Below are positions 42,051 to 52,442 of a DNA stretch of 64,000 nt, in pieces. Position 1 is the stretch's first letter. Every line of letters starts with the position of its first letter. This stretch comes from Gammaproteobacteria bacterium (lineage in GTDB: Bacteria > Pseudomonadota > Gammaproteobacteria > Pseudomonadales > Pseudomonadaceae): positions 52,948 through 116,947 of the forward strand of contig JAAYFD010000025.1 in NCBI GenBank assembly GCA_012728415.1, read 5' to 3'. Position numbers and translations under genes: made by a program. Below the pieces are notes generated by a model. The model had not been told where the DNA came from, ran no database searches, and saw only the letters and a program-made list of their open reading frames with translations.

Positions 42051-44402
42051 TCAGTCTGTGACCGGCAGCATGATGTTGAACTCCAGCAGAGCGGTTTGGC
42101 CGTTACTGTCGATCGCACTGAGTTGTTGCTTGCCAGGGTACGTGAAAATGTACTGGAAACTTGTACTTCCGCTGGTCTGCTGCAGTGGCCGGCCGTTTAG
42201 GAACCACCACAGAGTGCCGCCTGCACCTTCGGCACTGAATTCGATGGTCAGTTCCTGATTGTTGCCCTGTGGTGGTAATTGCAGCCTGGCACCGGGCGTG
42301 ACACCGAGGATGCGCAACTTGCCGGCTACTGGGTGTGTTGTCGGCGGACAGCTGTTGCTGGCCGGAGGCAGGCGGCGGGACCGATGTTCGGCAGCCGGTA
42401 ACCAGGGCTCCAGTGTTGTCGGCCACAGGGCGATGTCGATAGGTCTGGCAGCTGTACAGTCGGGGGCCACTTGCTGGTCTTTGTCGTTGACCCAGATACG
42501 TTGCCAAATGGGTTGGGGCAGGCCTGCCAGATTCAGGGTTGGTGCTGTGATGCCGTTCAGCGTCCAGGCGATGCGCTGACGCCGGCAGTTGTCATCTCCG
42601 GCCGGCAATGGTTGTCCGCCCGGCCAGCAGACCGCAGCTACACCAACGCTAGGTGGTTGCGGCGGGTTGTTGATGAGTTGGCCGGGCTGTTGCGCAAGAA
42701 TATCGTATACCTGCAATAGCAGGGGCGTGGCACTGACCTGACCGTATTGTCCCGGTACGGGTGTGCCGTCGGGTCGGCCGACCCAGACTCCGATCACATG
42801 GCCGTTGCCCACGCCCAGCGCCAGCGCATCACGGTGGCCGTGGCTGGTACCGGTTTTCCAGGCAAAGCCCTGTCGGCGTTGTTGTACCGTACTGTTGGGT
42901 TGCGGGTAGCCGGACAGGATTCGTTGCACTATCCAGGCGGCACCGGGTGTCAGCAGTCGGCGTGGTTGCAGCGGCGCGTCTGGCTGGTAGCGCAATGGTG
43001 CCGTACTTCCATTGCGACCCAGCGAGGCATAGGCGCTGACCAGATCTTCCAGTTTTGCTCCGGTACCACCGAGAATCAGTGCCAAGTTGGGAATGCCATT
43101 GTCCGGATATTGCAGGCGGATGCCAGCTTGTTGCAAACGGGCATCAAAGCGTTGGCTGCCGTAGTGCTCAAGTAATTGTACCGCTGGCAGGTTGAGTGAA
43201 TTGAGCAGGGCCTGGCTGGCCGGCACCGGTCCGCCAAAACCGCGGGCAAAGTTGCCCGGCTGGTAGCTGGCATGATGCCGGGGCACATCCTGCAGCAGGG
43301 ACTCGGAATGGATCAGGCCATCTTCCAGCGCCAGTGCATAAAGAAAGGGTTTCAGGGTCGAGCCGGGCGAGCGCACAGCTTGCACCATATCGACATGACC
43401 CGAGCGCTGCTCATCATGCAGGTCCGTTGAGCCGAGGTAGGCACGCACTTCCAGGCTGGCCGTTTCTGCCACGACAATGGCTGCGGAAACCCGGGGTGGA
43501 AGACGGTGTTTCCAGCTGGCCAGCAGCAGCTCCAGCCGTTGCTGCAGGGCGAAGTCGAGGGTGGTCTGGATGCGGCCGCCATGTGGCTGGCGCAAGCGGC
43601 GGGCCAGCAATGGTGCCAGTGCCGGCTCCTGACGCGGGGCCAGCCAGATTGCTTCGGCCAGTGCTTCGTCAATCTGTTGTGTGGGCCAGGTTTTGTGTTG
43701 ATACAAGCGGTGTAACAGCTTGTCCCGCGCCGCCTGCGCTCGCAGGGGATGACGGTCTGGCCGCAGGCGGCTGGGTGCCTGTGGCAATACTGCCAGCAGT
43801 GCAGCTTCGGCCGGCGTCAGCTCGCTGGCTGGTTTGGACAGGTAAGCCCAGCTGGCAGCTGACACCCCTTCCAGCGTACCGCCGAATGGCGCGCGGTTCA
43901 GGTAGATTTCGAGGATTGCATCTTTGGAGTAATGCCACTCCAGCTGCAGTGTGCGCCATATCTGTCGCAGCTTGCCTTGGAAAGTACGGCTGTGCGGTTC
44001 GATGATGCGTGCCACCTGCATGCTCAGTGTGCTGCCGCCCGAGACGATACGATCATGGCGCAGGTTGAGCCAGGCTGCCCGCAGCAGGGCGAACGGGTTA
44101 ATGCCGGGGTGCTGGTAAAACCAGCGGTCTTCGTAATCCAGCAGGGCTTGCAAGTAGAACGGTGATACCTCGCCCAATGTCACCGGATAACGCCATACGC
44201 CCTCGTCATCGGCAAAGCGCCAGAGCGGCTGACCGTCACGGGCCAGTACCACCTGCGCACTGCTGGCCTGCACATCCGGCAACGGGTCGAGCCGGTCTGC
44301 CAGCAAAAACAGCAGCCAGCACAACAACAGGAGCAGGGCAGTGCGAAGCAGGAGTTTGCGGAGTCTGGGCATGAGGCGCTGCCAGGAATGAAGGCATGAC
44401 AA
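42051..44402 (-). CDS. pbpC: Penicillin-binding protein 1C
   Basis: Transglycosylase EDRWFYQHPGINPFALLRAAWLNL; transpeptidase SPGSTLKPFLYAL, KTGTSHG; C-terminal BiPBP_C-like domain. Confidence 0.93.
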   Translation of the reverse strand: MSCLHSWQRLMPRLRKLLLRTALLLLLCWLLFLLADRLDPLPDVQASSAQVVLARDGQPLWRFADDEGVWRYPVTLGEVSPFYLQALLDYEDRWFYQHPGINPFALLRAAWLNLRHDRIVSGGSTLSMQVARIIEPHSRTFQGKLRQIWRTLQLEWHYSKDAILEIYLNRAPFGGTLEGVSAASWAYLSKPASELTPAEAALLAVLPQAPSRLRPDRHPLRAQAARDKLLHRLYQHKTWPTQQIDEALAEAIWLAPRQEPALAPLLARRLRQPHGGRIQTTLDFALQQRLELLLASWKHRLPPRVSAAIVVAETASLEVRAYLGSTDLHDEQRSGHVDMVQAVRSPGSTLKPFLYALALEDGLIHSESLLQDVPRHHASYQPGNFARGFGGPVPASQALLNSLNLPAVQLLEHYGSQRFDARLQQAGIRLQYPDNGIPNLALILGGTGAKLEDLVSAYASLGRNGSTAPLRYQPDAPLQPRRLLTPGAAWIVQRILSGYPQPNSTVQQRRQGFAWKTGTSHGHRDALALGVGNGHVIGVWVGRPDGTPVPGQYGQVSATPLLLQVYDILAQQPGQLINNPPQPPSVGVAAVCWPGGQPLPAGDDNCRRQRIAWTLNGITAPTLNLAGLPQPIWQRIWVNDKDQQVAPDCTAARPIDIALWPTTLEPWLPAAEHRSRRLPPASNSCPPTTHPVAGKLRILGVTPGARLQLPPQGNNQELTIEFSAEGAGGTLWWFLNGRPLQQTSGSTSFQYIFTYPGKQQLSAIDSNGQTALLEFNIMLPVTD

Positions 44403-44554
44403 TATGAGGGCTTAAGGCACAGCTGCACTTGCAGCCCGCGGGTGCCGGGTTTGTGGAAGATACATCAGCATGGTACTACAGGCACGTTGTGTGATCATGC
44501 AGAGCCTGGAATGATGTAGTGCCTCAGGGTTTTGTAACGATTGGAAGGAACACC

Positions 44555-45271
44555 ATGGCACAGGATGATCAGTCCAGCGCTGAATACAGCTACCCGGTTA
44601 TTGTCGAGCATGCAAAAACATTGCGAATTTTGTTGATCGATCTGGAGAATTGTCCAAACCACATCCAGGAACTGCAGGACAGCCTGCGTGATTACGACAA
44701 GGTGATTATCTGCTATGCCAGCACGGGTGCGAAAATCCCTCTGGACTGGTTGATGCCGTTGCATGAAACCATCAGTGCCGGTCACTTGCAAATCCACAAG
44801 ATGGACAGTATCGGCAAGAATGCGGCCGACTTCGGCATTTTTTTCTTTGCCGGGATGCTGGCGCAACAGCTTGAGGGGGCAGCAGAGTTCACCATTGTTT
44901 CGGATGATTCCGACCTGGATCATCTGGTCAGCTTGCTGGAGGGACAGGGTCACTCTGTTTTGCGCAAAGGCAAAGAAAAGCCTGCGGCCAGCCAGCAGCC
45001 GATGGCGGACTCCGCTACCGGTATGCCGACTGTCCGTGACGTTGCCAGTGGTGTTCGCCTGTACTGCGAGCACCTGGAGCGATATAGCGGCAATCGCCCT
45101 GCGTCGGAAACCACGCTTAGAAACAGTATCCGCACCCGCATGGGGCAGAATCTGACCATGACCGAAGCGGTGCTGGAGCAGCTGATCAAACTAAAGGCGC
45201 TGTCATTCAACGGCAGCAAGGTGGTTTACCAGTCCACCAAGATCGGCCAGCTGGCCAGGATGACAGTGTGA
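44555..45271 (+). CDS. NYN/PIN-like domain protein with C-terminal winged-helix-like region
   Basis: LRILLIDLENCPNHIQEL, KNAADFGIFFFAGML, TIVSDDSDLDHLVSLLEGQGHSV: acidic residues typical of NYN/PIN RNases. Confidence 0.7.
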   Translation: MAQDDQSSAEYSYPVIVEHAKTLRILLIDLENCPNHIQELQDSLRDYDKVIICYASTGAKIPLDWLMPLHETISAGHLQIHKMDSIGKNAADFGIFFFAGMLAQQLEGAAEFTIVSDDSDLDHLVSLLEGQGHSVLRKGKEKPAASQQPMADSATGMPTVRDVASGVRLYCEHLERYSGNRPASETTLRNSIRTRMGQNLTMTEAVLEQLIKLKALSFNGSKVVYQSTKIGQLARMTV

Positions 45272-45590
45272 TGTCTGGCGAACCGGGCAGGCATGGATGG
45301 CCTATACGATCCGGGCGTATTCAGTCTGTGTAATCTGTAGCAGTTCACCAGACCGGCCTGCTGGTGCGGTTGGCACAACGCAAGCGGACCGGGACACTGG
45401 ATGCCTGCGTGCTGCCTGAACTGGATGCGGACATTGCCGGTGATACTGGACGACGACAAAACAGCATGTGCAGCTGCCTGCTCCATTTTTCAGGTCGGCT
45501 GACTTTCCCGATGGCGCCCTGGCGGTGTCTGATGGTAACAGGCCGGCTCCGCCAGAGTCTGACGGCATTGCCGCCAGGTTCGGAAAATCG

Positions 45591-45980
45591 TCAGTCGTTC
45601 AGCGCTGTCACCCACTGTTTCAGGGTGTCGTTCATCTGTGGATTGGGCGCTTCCATGAAGGACACAACAAAACGGTCATTCAACTCGGTGACACCGATAG
45701 AGCGTGGACGCACCGCCATGGCCAGGGGGGTGGGCAATTTGATGCCGAAGCAGAACACCAGGTGCTTGGCGGCCAGAATGTCGTCAGCAATTTCTCCTTC
45801 CGGCAATGCACTGGTGTGGGCGTAGTGATCAAACAGGGCTATTTTGCAGGCCACTGGACTGGCTTCGACCCTGGCCTCAAGCACTGCCAGGATTTCGTCC
45901 ACAGAGGTAAAACGGGTTTGGCTTTTCAGCAATTCCAGGCTGAGCACCGGATACTTGTCCATAAACTGGGTAAACTGCAT
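45591..45980 (-). CDS. Small conserved protein, DUF6858-like
   Basis: MQFTQFMDKYPVLSLELLKSQTRFTSVDEIL...IALFDHYAHTSALPEGEI...KHLVFCFGIKLPTPLAMAVRPRSIGVTEL; SD AGGAG 8 nt upstream. Confidence 0.55.
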   Translation of the reverse strand: MQFTQFMDKYPVLSLELLKSQTRFTSVDEILAVLEARVEASPVACKIALFDHYAHTSALPEGEIADDILAAKHLVFCFGIKLPTPLAMAVRPRSIGVTELNDRFVVSFMEAPNPQMNDTLKQWVTALND

Positions 45981-46292
45981 GTGCATTGCTCCTGAAGGCA
46001 AAAAGATATTTTACAAGTTGTTTAGCCATCATGCAGTGCGACAAAGGGAATCACAGGGCAAGCGGGTCCGGGCATGGGGCTTGAGGGCTGTATGCCGGCC
46101 TGTCAGGCTTGTATTGCATAAGCTTTACCAGCAAGGCAGGTCTGTTTGGCGTGCAACTGGCTGGCAGGCGGGCGAGAGCGGGCGGCATGACAGCTTCTGT
46201 GACACCTGTGCCCGAGCAACGCACATAGGCCAAATGCAACAAACCGGGTTCAAGGCCCGGTCTGTGCGTGAAGCGGCTTATAACGTTCGGGG

Positions 46293-48128
46293 CTAATCAA
46301 GCAACTCCTTGTTGCGCACCGCACCTTTGTCGGCGCTGGTGGCCAGCAACGCATAGGCTTTCAGCGCGGTGCTGACCTTGCGCGGACGCTCCTTGGCGGG
46401 CTTCCAGCCTTTTTTATCCTGGGCTACACGGCGGGCGGCAAGCTCTTCGTCGCTCACCTGCAGCTGGATAGTGCGGTTGGGAATGTCGATCAGGATGTGA
46501 TCGCCCTCTTCCACCAGGCCAATGGCACCGCCGGCCGCCGCTTCTGGCGAGGCGTGGCCAATGGACAAGCCAGATGTGCCACCGGAGAAACGGCCATCGG
46601 TGAGCAGCGCACATTCCTTGCCCAGACCCTTGGATTTCAGGTAGCTGGTCGGGTAGAGCATTTCCTGCATGCCCGGGCCACCCTTGGGGCCTTCGTAGCG
46701 GATGATGACGATATCGCCGGGCTTGACCTCATCGGCGAGGATGCCGCGTACTGCATCATCCTGGCTTTCAAAGATTTTCGCCTTGCCGTCAAATACCCAG
46801 ATGGACGGATCAACACCGGCGGTTTTCACCACGCAGCCGTCTTCGGCAATGTTGCCGTATAACACCGCCAGACCGCCTTCGCGGTTGTAAGCGTGCTCGA
46901 CACTGCGGATACAACCTTTTTCACGGTCCAGATCCAGCGTCGGCCAGCGGGTTGCTTGGCTAAAAGCAGTCTGGGTTGGAACTCCACCCGGGCCGGCCTT
47001 GTAGAACTCGTGCACGGCCGGATCCTTGGTTTGGGTAATGTCCCATTTGGCGATGGCCTCGGCCATGGTTTTGCTGTGTACGGTGGGCAGGTCGGTGTGC
47101 AGCAGGCCACCACGCGCCAGCTCGCCAAGGATGGCAAAGATACCGCCGGCACGGTGCACATCTTCCATGTGATATTTCTCGATATTCGGCGCTACTTTGC
47201 ACAGCTCGGGTACTTTGCGCGACAGACGGTCGATGTCTTTCAGGTCAAACTCGATTTCGCCTTCCTGCGCGGCAGCCAGCAGGTGCAGGATGGTGTTGGT
47301 AGAGCCGCCCATGGCGATGTCCATGGTCATGGCGTTTTCGAACGCCTTGAAGTTGGCAATGTTGCGCGGCAATACCGACTCGTCGCCGTCACGGTAGTAA
47401 CGCTGAGTGATATCGACGATGGTGCGCGCAGCTTCCAGGAACAGCTGTTCGCGGTCGGCGTGGGTGGCCAGCGTGGTACCGTTGCCGGGCAGGCCCAGGC
47501 CCATGGCTTCCACCAGACAGTTCATCGAGTTGGCGGTAAACATGCCGGAGCAGCTGCCGCAGGTCGGGCAGGCGCTGCGCTCGATTTCGGCCACTTCTTC
47601 GTCACTGGCGTCGTCTTCGGCGGCGATCACCATGGCATCGACCAGATTCAGCGGGTTGGCGGACAGCTTGGACTTGCCAGACTCCATCGGGCCACCGGAA
47701 ACAAACACCACCGGAATGTTCAGGCGCAGTGCAGCCATCAGCATGCCGGGGGTGATCTTGTCGCAGTTGGAGATGCACACCAGCGCATCGGCGCAGTGGG
47801 CGTTGGCCATGTATTCGACCGAGTCGGCAATGATCTCGCGGCTGGGCAGCGAATACAGCATGCCGTCGTGGCCCATGGCAATGCCGTCATCCACGGCAAT
47901 GGTGTTGAACTCTTTGGCTACACCGCCGGCCTTTTCGATTTCACGGGCGACTAGCTGACCCATGTCTTTCAGGTGGACGTGTCCGGGCACAAACTGGGTG
48001 AAGGAGTTGGCCACGGCAATGATCGGCTTTTTGAAGTCTTCGTCCTTCATGCCGGTGGCGCGCCACAGGGCACGGGCACCTGCCATGTTGCGGCCAAAGG
48101 TGGAGGTTTTTGAGCGATAATCTGGCAT
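46293..48128 (-). CDS. ilvD: Dihydroxy-acid dehydratase
   Basis: [27 protein letters not shown]..., 611 aa, [27 protein letters not shown]. Confidence 0.98.
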   Translation of the reverse strand: MPDYRSKTSTFGRNMAGARALWRATGMKDEDFKKPIIAVANSFTQFVPGHVHLKDMGQLVAREIEKAGGVAKEFNTIAVDDGIAMGHDGMLYSLPSREIIADSVEYMANAHCADALVCISNCDKITPGMLMAALRLNIPVVFVSGGPMESGKSKLSANPLNLVDAMVIAAEDDASDEEVAEIERSACPTCGSCSGMFTANSMNCLVEAMGLGLPGNGTTLATHADREQLFLEAARTIVDITQRYYRDGDESVLPRNIANFKAFENAMTMDIAMGGSTNTILHLLAAAQEGEIEFDLKDIDRLSRKVPELCKVAPNIEKYHMEDVHRAGGIFAILGELARGGLLHTDLPTVHSKTMAEAIAKWDITQTKDPAVHEFYKAGPGGVPTQTAFSQATRWPTLDLDREKGCIRSVEHAYNREGGLAVLYGNIAEDGCVVKTAGVDPSIWVFDGKAKIFESQDDAVRGILADEVKPGDIVIIRYEGPKGGPGMQEMLYPTSYLKSKGLGKECALLTDGRFSGGTSGLSIGHASPEAAAGGAIGLVEEGDHILIDIPNRTIQLQVSDEELAARRVAQDKKGWKPAKERPRKVSTALKAYALLATSADKGAVRNKELLD

Positions 48129-48491
48129 GGCGGCTTCCTGTTGTTTGTTGATGTCAGTCTGCGGATTCTACGCGCTGCCAGCATTTCGGGCAAAGGCGGA
48201 AGAGTGAGCAGAATCAAGTTCGCCGGGGCTTTGGCTGCGGGTTACCAAGGCTGGGTATCGCTCTGGGGTGGGCAAGTCTTGCTACCTGCCGCTTAGGGGT
48301 GCGCTAAACAATGTTGGCAAGATCATCAGAGTCAGGTGAAAAGTAACGAAAAAGCACCAAGCGCTTGTAATAAATAAGCATTTTTTCGCTTCGCTCTCCG
48401 CTTTGTGGCCGTGCTAAAGCGCATTCAACTCAAGGGTTGTGAGTGGCTTTAACCCGGCCCCGACAAACGCAGGGCAATATTCAGTGCTTCC

Positions 48492-49031
48492 TTAGAATGA
48501 CGACCCCGGTTGCTGCAGGAACTCCAACTCTTCAGCGGTGGAGGTACGACCAAGAATGGCGTTGCGGTGCGGATACCGGCCAAAACGGTCGATAATCGCC
48601 TTGTGCTGCAAGGCGGCGCGGTAGCAGCCAGCACTGGCGTGGGTCTTGTACAGCGGCAGGCTCTGCTCATGAATATATGCAGACTCGCTGTGCATCCAGG
48701 GCATCAGCAAAAAGTCACGCTGCTCGGTGCTGGTTAGTTGCTCCAGCGTGCCGTTATGTACGGCTTCCTGGCTGAGCACCAGTGCCACTGGGTCGGTTGC
48801 AAAGGCTTGCGGTGTGTTGCGGTGGATATTGCGGCTGAACTGGTCCAGCAGGATGATTTCGGCCAGGCGGCCTTCGGCACTGTTGCGCCATTGATACAGC
48901 TCGCCGCACCGGGCTTGCTGCAATAGCTGGGCAAACTTTTCCCGTATGGTGTTATCCAGCATGGCAGATGCTTTAAACCACTGCTCTGGACGTAGCTGTT
49001 CAAACCAGAAACTGAGTACCTGCTGATGCAT
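48492..49031 (-). CDS. DUF924 family protein
   Basis: VLSFWFEQLRPEQWF...ILLDQFSRNIHRNTPQAFATD...FLLMPWMHSESAYIHEQSL. Confidence 0.92.
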   Translation of the reverse strand: MHQQVLSFWFEQLRPEQWFKASAMLDNTIREKFAQLLQQARCGELYQWRNSAEGRLAEIILLDQFSRNIHRNTPQAFATDPVALVLSQEAVHNGTLEQLTSTEQRDFLLMPWMHSESAYIHEQSLPLYKTHASAGCYRAALQHKAIIDRFGRYPHRNAILGRTSTAEELEFLQQPGSSF

Positions 49032-49104
49032 AAATGCTTGCCTGCTAACGGAGTTGCAACTGGGCTTTATGGTACCTGATGATGACGGCTGGCTGTACAG
49101 CCCC

Positions 49105-49193
49105 AGTATGAGTGATCTTTCCTGTATGAACGATGCTCCCGGCACGGGCAATATTCTGTATGAGTCATCTTTTCTGTACGAACATTTGCTCCC
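49105..49193 (+). repeat. Imperfect direct repeat (about 36 bp x2) followed by GCGACTTCAGTCGC hairpin
   Basis: AGTATGAGTGATCTTTCCTGTATGAACGATGCTCCC (49105-49140) and TGTATGAGTCATCTTTTCTGTACGAACATTTGCTCCC (49157-49193). Confidence 0.6.
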
Positions 49194-49417
49194 TGCGCGA
49201 GCGACTTCAGTCGCGACCAGTAGTGTTAATGGCCACAGACAAGTGGCAGGTTTTGCCCACCGTATCCATTCTGTTGACTGTAGCCATGCTCCCGTGTTGG
49301 CAGGCCTGAAGTTTTGTTCGCCACTGAAGTGGTCCCTGCAAAATATGGCTTGATGGCATCAAACAGGTAGAACTTTACTTTGGTCAGGCAGTCGAAAAGC
49401 CTCTCTATTCTGGAATG

Positions 49418-50311
49418 TCCATAATGCGTATCAGGCTGGCACTACCTCTATTGCTGTTACTTTCAGGCCTGGGTTATTACTTCGAGCTGGATGACCGCCT
49501 GCTGCAAACTACGCGCGAGCTGCGTACTCCGGTCAGCGAGCGCAAGGCCAGCATCTGGCTCAACCGCTATTCGGCGGATATTCAGGGCAAGCCGATTGAG
49601 CGCCTGCTCAAGGCAGAAACCTCTGGCCTGACCTGGCATGCGCCTAGCAATACCCTGTTCACCATTACCGGCAAAATTCCCAAGCTGGCGCAGCTTAGCC
49701 TGGAAGGCGAGCTATTGCGTGAAATTGACCTGCAGGGCGTAGCTGACCCGGAAGGAGTTGAGGCCCTGAGCGATGGGCGCTTTGCTTTGGTGGATGAGCG
49801 CCGCAGCAAACTGGTGCTGTTTTCCCTGCCGCTGACCGACACCATCGACTTGACGCAAGCCTTGCAGTTTGACCTGGGCCTGCTGGATGACGCTTTTTTA
49901 TACCCAAAAAACAAGGGGCTGGAAGGACTGGCCTGGGATGCGTCCAATTCACGTTTCATTCTTGCCAAAGAACGTGACCCTCATGCTCTCTTTGCCCTGA
50001 GCTTTGATCTGGCCAAAAATCAGGCAGGCGCCCTTGAAGAGCTGCCGTCTGAGGAGTTGTTCATGCGGGATATTTCCGGGCTCGACCTGGACCGCAGGAC
50101 CGGCCACTTGCTGGTGCTGTCAGACGAGTCCAAGCTCGTTCTGGAACTGGACGAAACTGGAGAACCGGTCAGCTTTATGAGCCTGATGCTGGGCTTCAAC
50201 GGGCTAAAACAGAGCATCAAGCAGGCTGAAGGTGTAGCCATGGACGACCAGGGGGTAATCTATGTGGTGGGTGAGCCCAATCTGTTTTACCGCTTTGTGC
50301 CAGATGCCTGA
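49418..50311 (+). CDS. SdiA-regulated domain (YjiK-like) protein
   Basis: GLTWHAPSNTLFTITGKIPKLAQLSLEGELLREIDLQGVADPEGVEALSDGRFALVDERRSKL; KNKGLEGLAWD. Confidence 0.82.
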   Translation, partial: SIMRIRLALPLLLLLSGLGYYFELDDRLLQTTRELRTPVSERKASIWLNRYSADIQGKPIERLLKAETSGLTWHAPSNTLFTITGKIPKLAQLSLEGELLREIDLQGVADPEGVEALSDGRFALVDERRSKLVLFSLPLTDTIDLTQALQFDLGLLDDAFLYPKNKGLEGLAWDASNSRFILAKERDPHALFALSFDLAKNQAGALEELPSEELFMRDISGLDLDRRTGHLLVLSDESKLVLELDETGEPVSFMSLMLGFNGLKQSIKQAEGVAMDDQGVIYVVGEPNLFYRFVPDA

Positions 50312-50440
50312 CGTGCTTCGATCATTGCAGCCAAGCCACTAATCCCGCACACACTCAGTAAACGCCTTGGGTAATGCAGTCAGACCATGTCCGCTGTACA
50401 CAGCACATAACCAAAGTACCCTCAAGGAGTAAGCAAGCAC

Positions 50441-51391
50441 ATGGACACACGAACCCTGCAGGGCTGGGTTGCCGCCGGTGCCTTGCCGCCACAGCATCTG
50501 GAGCAGGCGCTGGAGCTGGCCGCAGCACGGCCTGACCGTATGCGCACGCTGAGGTTTCTTGACCGCTTGTTGCTGATTGCCGCTGTGCTCTGTGCCTGCA
50601 GCGCGGTGGTGTTCTTTTTTGCCTACAACTGGGACGCCATGGGCCGGCTGCACAAGCTGGCACTGGCCCAGGTGGTGCTGGCGTTGCCACTATTAATGCT
50701 GCTCAAATACCCGCTGCAACACTGGCTGGCGCAAAGTGCGCTGTTTGCCAGCTCGCTGTTGCTGGGTGCCTGGCTGGCGCTGATCGGGCAGACCTATCAA
50801 ACCGGAGCCGACGCCTTTGAGCTGTTTTTGCTCTGGGCTGTATTGCTGGTGCCCTGGGCTGTCCTGGCGCGCAGTTATGCGATTGGTGTGCTGACTGTCG
50901 TTTTGTTCAATCTGGCCGCATTGCTGGCCTGCCGCACCTTTACCCAGTTTCCGGCGGATCTGCGCTTTGCCCTGATGTTCGGTATCAACCTGCTGTTCTG
51001 GTTGCCGGTAGCGCGTCTGGCCTGGGCCGGTGACAGCCAAATCTGGCAGCTGGGCAATGTCCTGCTGGTCGCTGTGCTGCTGGTGATCAGCACCGGCTGG
51101 AGCCTGTTTGGCACATATGAGATTGGCGGCCAGTTGCTGCCCTGGGTCGGCAGTCTGGTTTGGCTGGCGTGGATGGGGTTGCTGTGGGTGCTTTATGCCT
51201 GGCGCAGCTTTCAGCGGCCGGTGCTGGTGCTCTGGTTGCTGGTGGTGCCGGTCTGGTGCGCGGGCCGGCTGGAGGGCTGGTTGGGCCATGGTGACGTAGC
51301 GCTGCTGCTTTTGCTGTTGGCAGGTGTCACGCTGACGGTTGCGCTGGGTGGTTATTACTGGCTGAAACCCAAAGGGGCCGCCCATGAGTGA
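50441..51391 (+). CDS. DUF2157 membrane protein
   Basis: N-terminal DUF2157 pattern (LQGWVAAGALPPQHLEQALEL...AVLCACSAVVFFFAYNWDAMGRLHKLALAQ), multiple TMs. Confidence 0.85.
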   Translation: MDTRTLQGWVAAGALPPQHLEQALELAAARPDRMRTLRFLDRLLLIAAVLCACSAVVFFFAYNWDAMGRLHKLALAQVVLALPLLMLLKYPLQHWLAQSALFASSLLLGAWLALIGQTYQTGADAFELFLLWAVLLVPWAVLARSYAIGVLTVVLFNLAALLACRTFTQFPADLRFALMFGINLLFWLPVARLAWAGDSQIWQLGNVLLVAVLLVISTGWSLFGTYEIGGQLLPWVGSLVWLAWMGLLWVLYAWRSFQRPVLVLWLLVVPVWCAGRLEGWLGHGDVALLLLLLAGVTLTVALGGYYWLKPKGAAHE

Positions 51392-52442
51392 TGTGCACAT
51401 GTTTTGGCAAACCCTGCGGCAACATCAGCTGGTGGCCGGTGAGCTTCCGACCGAACTGAACCAAATGCCACTTTATCTGCGGGTGTTTTTGTCCGTTACG
51501 CTTTGGCTGGCTGCGCAGTTCGCCGTGCTGGCAGTGCTGGCTTTGCCCGCTGTGCTATTTGCCTTTATCGGCTTTGACGGCATGACCTGGCCGATTGCGC
51601 TATTAGGCGGGGCATTACTGGGCGCAGCAAGCGGGATCAGCCGTCGCAAAACGAAGTTTTTTATCCAGCAACTTGGGCTGGCAGCAGCACTGAGCGGAGC
51701 CGGCATGCTGGCATCAGGGCTGTTCATGCTCGACATCATAAAGCCAGTCGAACTGCTGCTCATGACGGTTGCCGTGCTAGTGTTTGCTCTGGTTCGCAAC
51801 ACCCTGGTACGCACCCTTTGCGTGCCGGTGCTGGTTATTGCTGGCAGCTACTGGCTGGCCGGCCGGGCAGTTGAGTACGGACAGACAGGGTTGCTGCCCG
51901 CTGTTTTGCCGTTGCTGTTGCTGGTCACTGCCTGGCTCTATCTGATGGAAAGCCGGCTGTCGCACTGGCATGCATGGCTGCATCCGCTCAAACGTGGCCT
52001 GACCATCGCCCTGTGGCTCTGGCTGGTATTGCAGGCCAGCGAGCTGTTCGCGCTGGGTCGTGGCGGCCTGTGGGCGCACGCACCTTTACCGCTGACGCTG
52101 GTGGCGGCTGGCTTTGTTGGCTGGCTGTTGTGGCAGCACAGGGTGGAGCGGCGACTGCAGGCATTTGCGCTGGTGCTGGGCCTTCTGTTGCTGGCTGCCG
52201 GCTGGCTGATTCCCGGCATGACTGTCACCGTGCTGTTGCTGGCCCTGGCCTGGCAGCAGGGCCAGCGTCATTACTGGATTTCCCAGCTGGCTGCCTTGCT
52301 GCTGGTGCTCTGTCAGTATTATTACAGTCTTGAGCAGAGCCTGCTGATCAAGTCATATATCCTGCTGGGGCTGGCGCTGGTGCTGTTTGGCATGCGTTTG
52401 TGGCTGTTGCGGCTGGAAGCCGTCTTCAGTGAGGAAAGCTGA
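51384..52442 (+). CDS. DUF4401 membrane protein
   Basis: Overlaps DUF2157 gene; multi-TM; partner in the DUF2157/DUF4401/GDYXXLXY module. Confidence 0.8.
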   Translation: MSDVHMFWQTLRQHQLVAGELPTELNQMPLYLRVFLSVTLWLAAQFAVLAVLALPAVLFAFIGFDGMTWPIALLGGALLGAASGISRRKTKFFIQQLGLAAALSGAGMLASGLFMLDIIKPVELLLMTVAVLVFALVRNTLVRTLCVPVLVIAGSYWLAGRAVEYGQTGLLPAVLPLLLLVTAWLYLMESRLSHWHAWLHPLKRGLTIALWLWLVLQASELFALGRGGLWAHAPLPLTLVAAGFVGWLLWQHRVERRLQAFALVLGLLLLAAGWLIPGMTVTVLLLALAWQQGQRHYWISQLAALLLVLCQYYYSLEQSLLIKSYILLGLALVLFGMRLWLLRLEAVFSEES

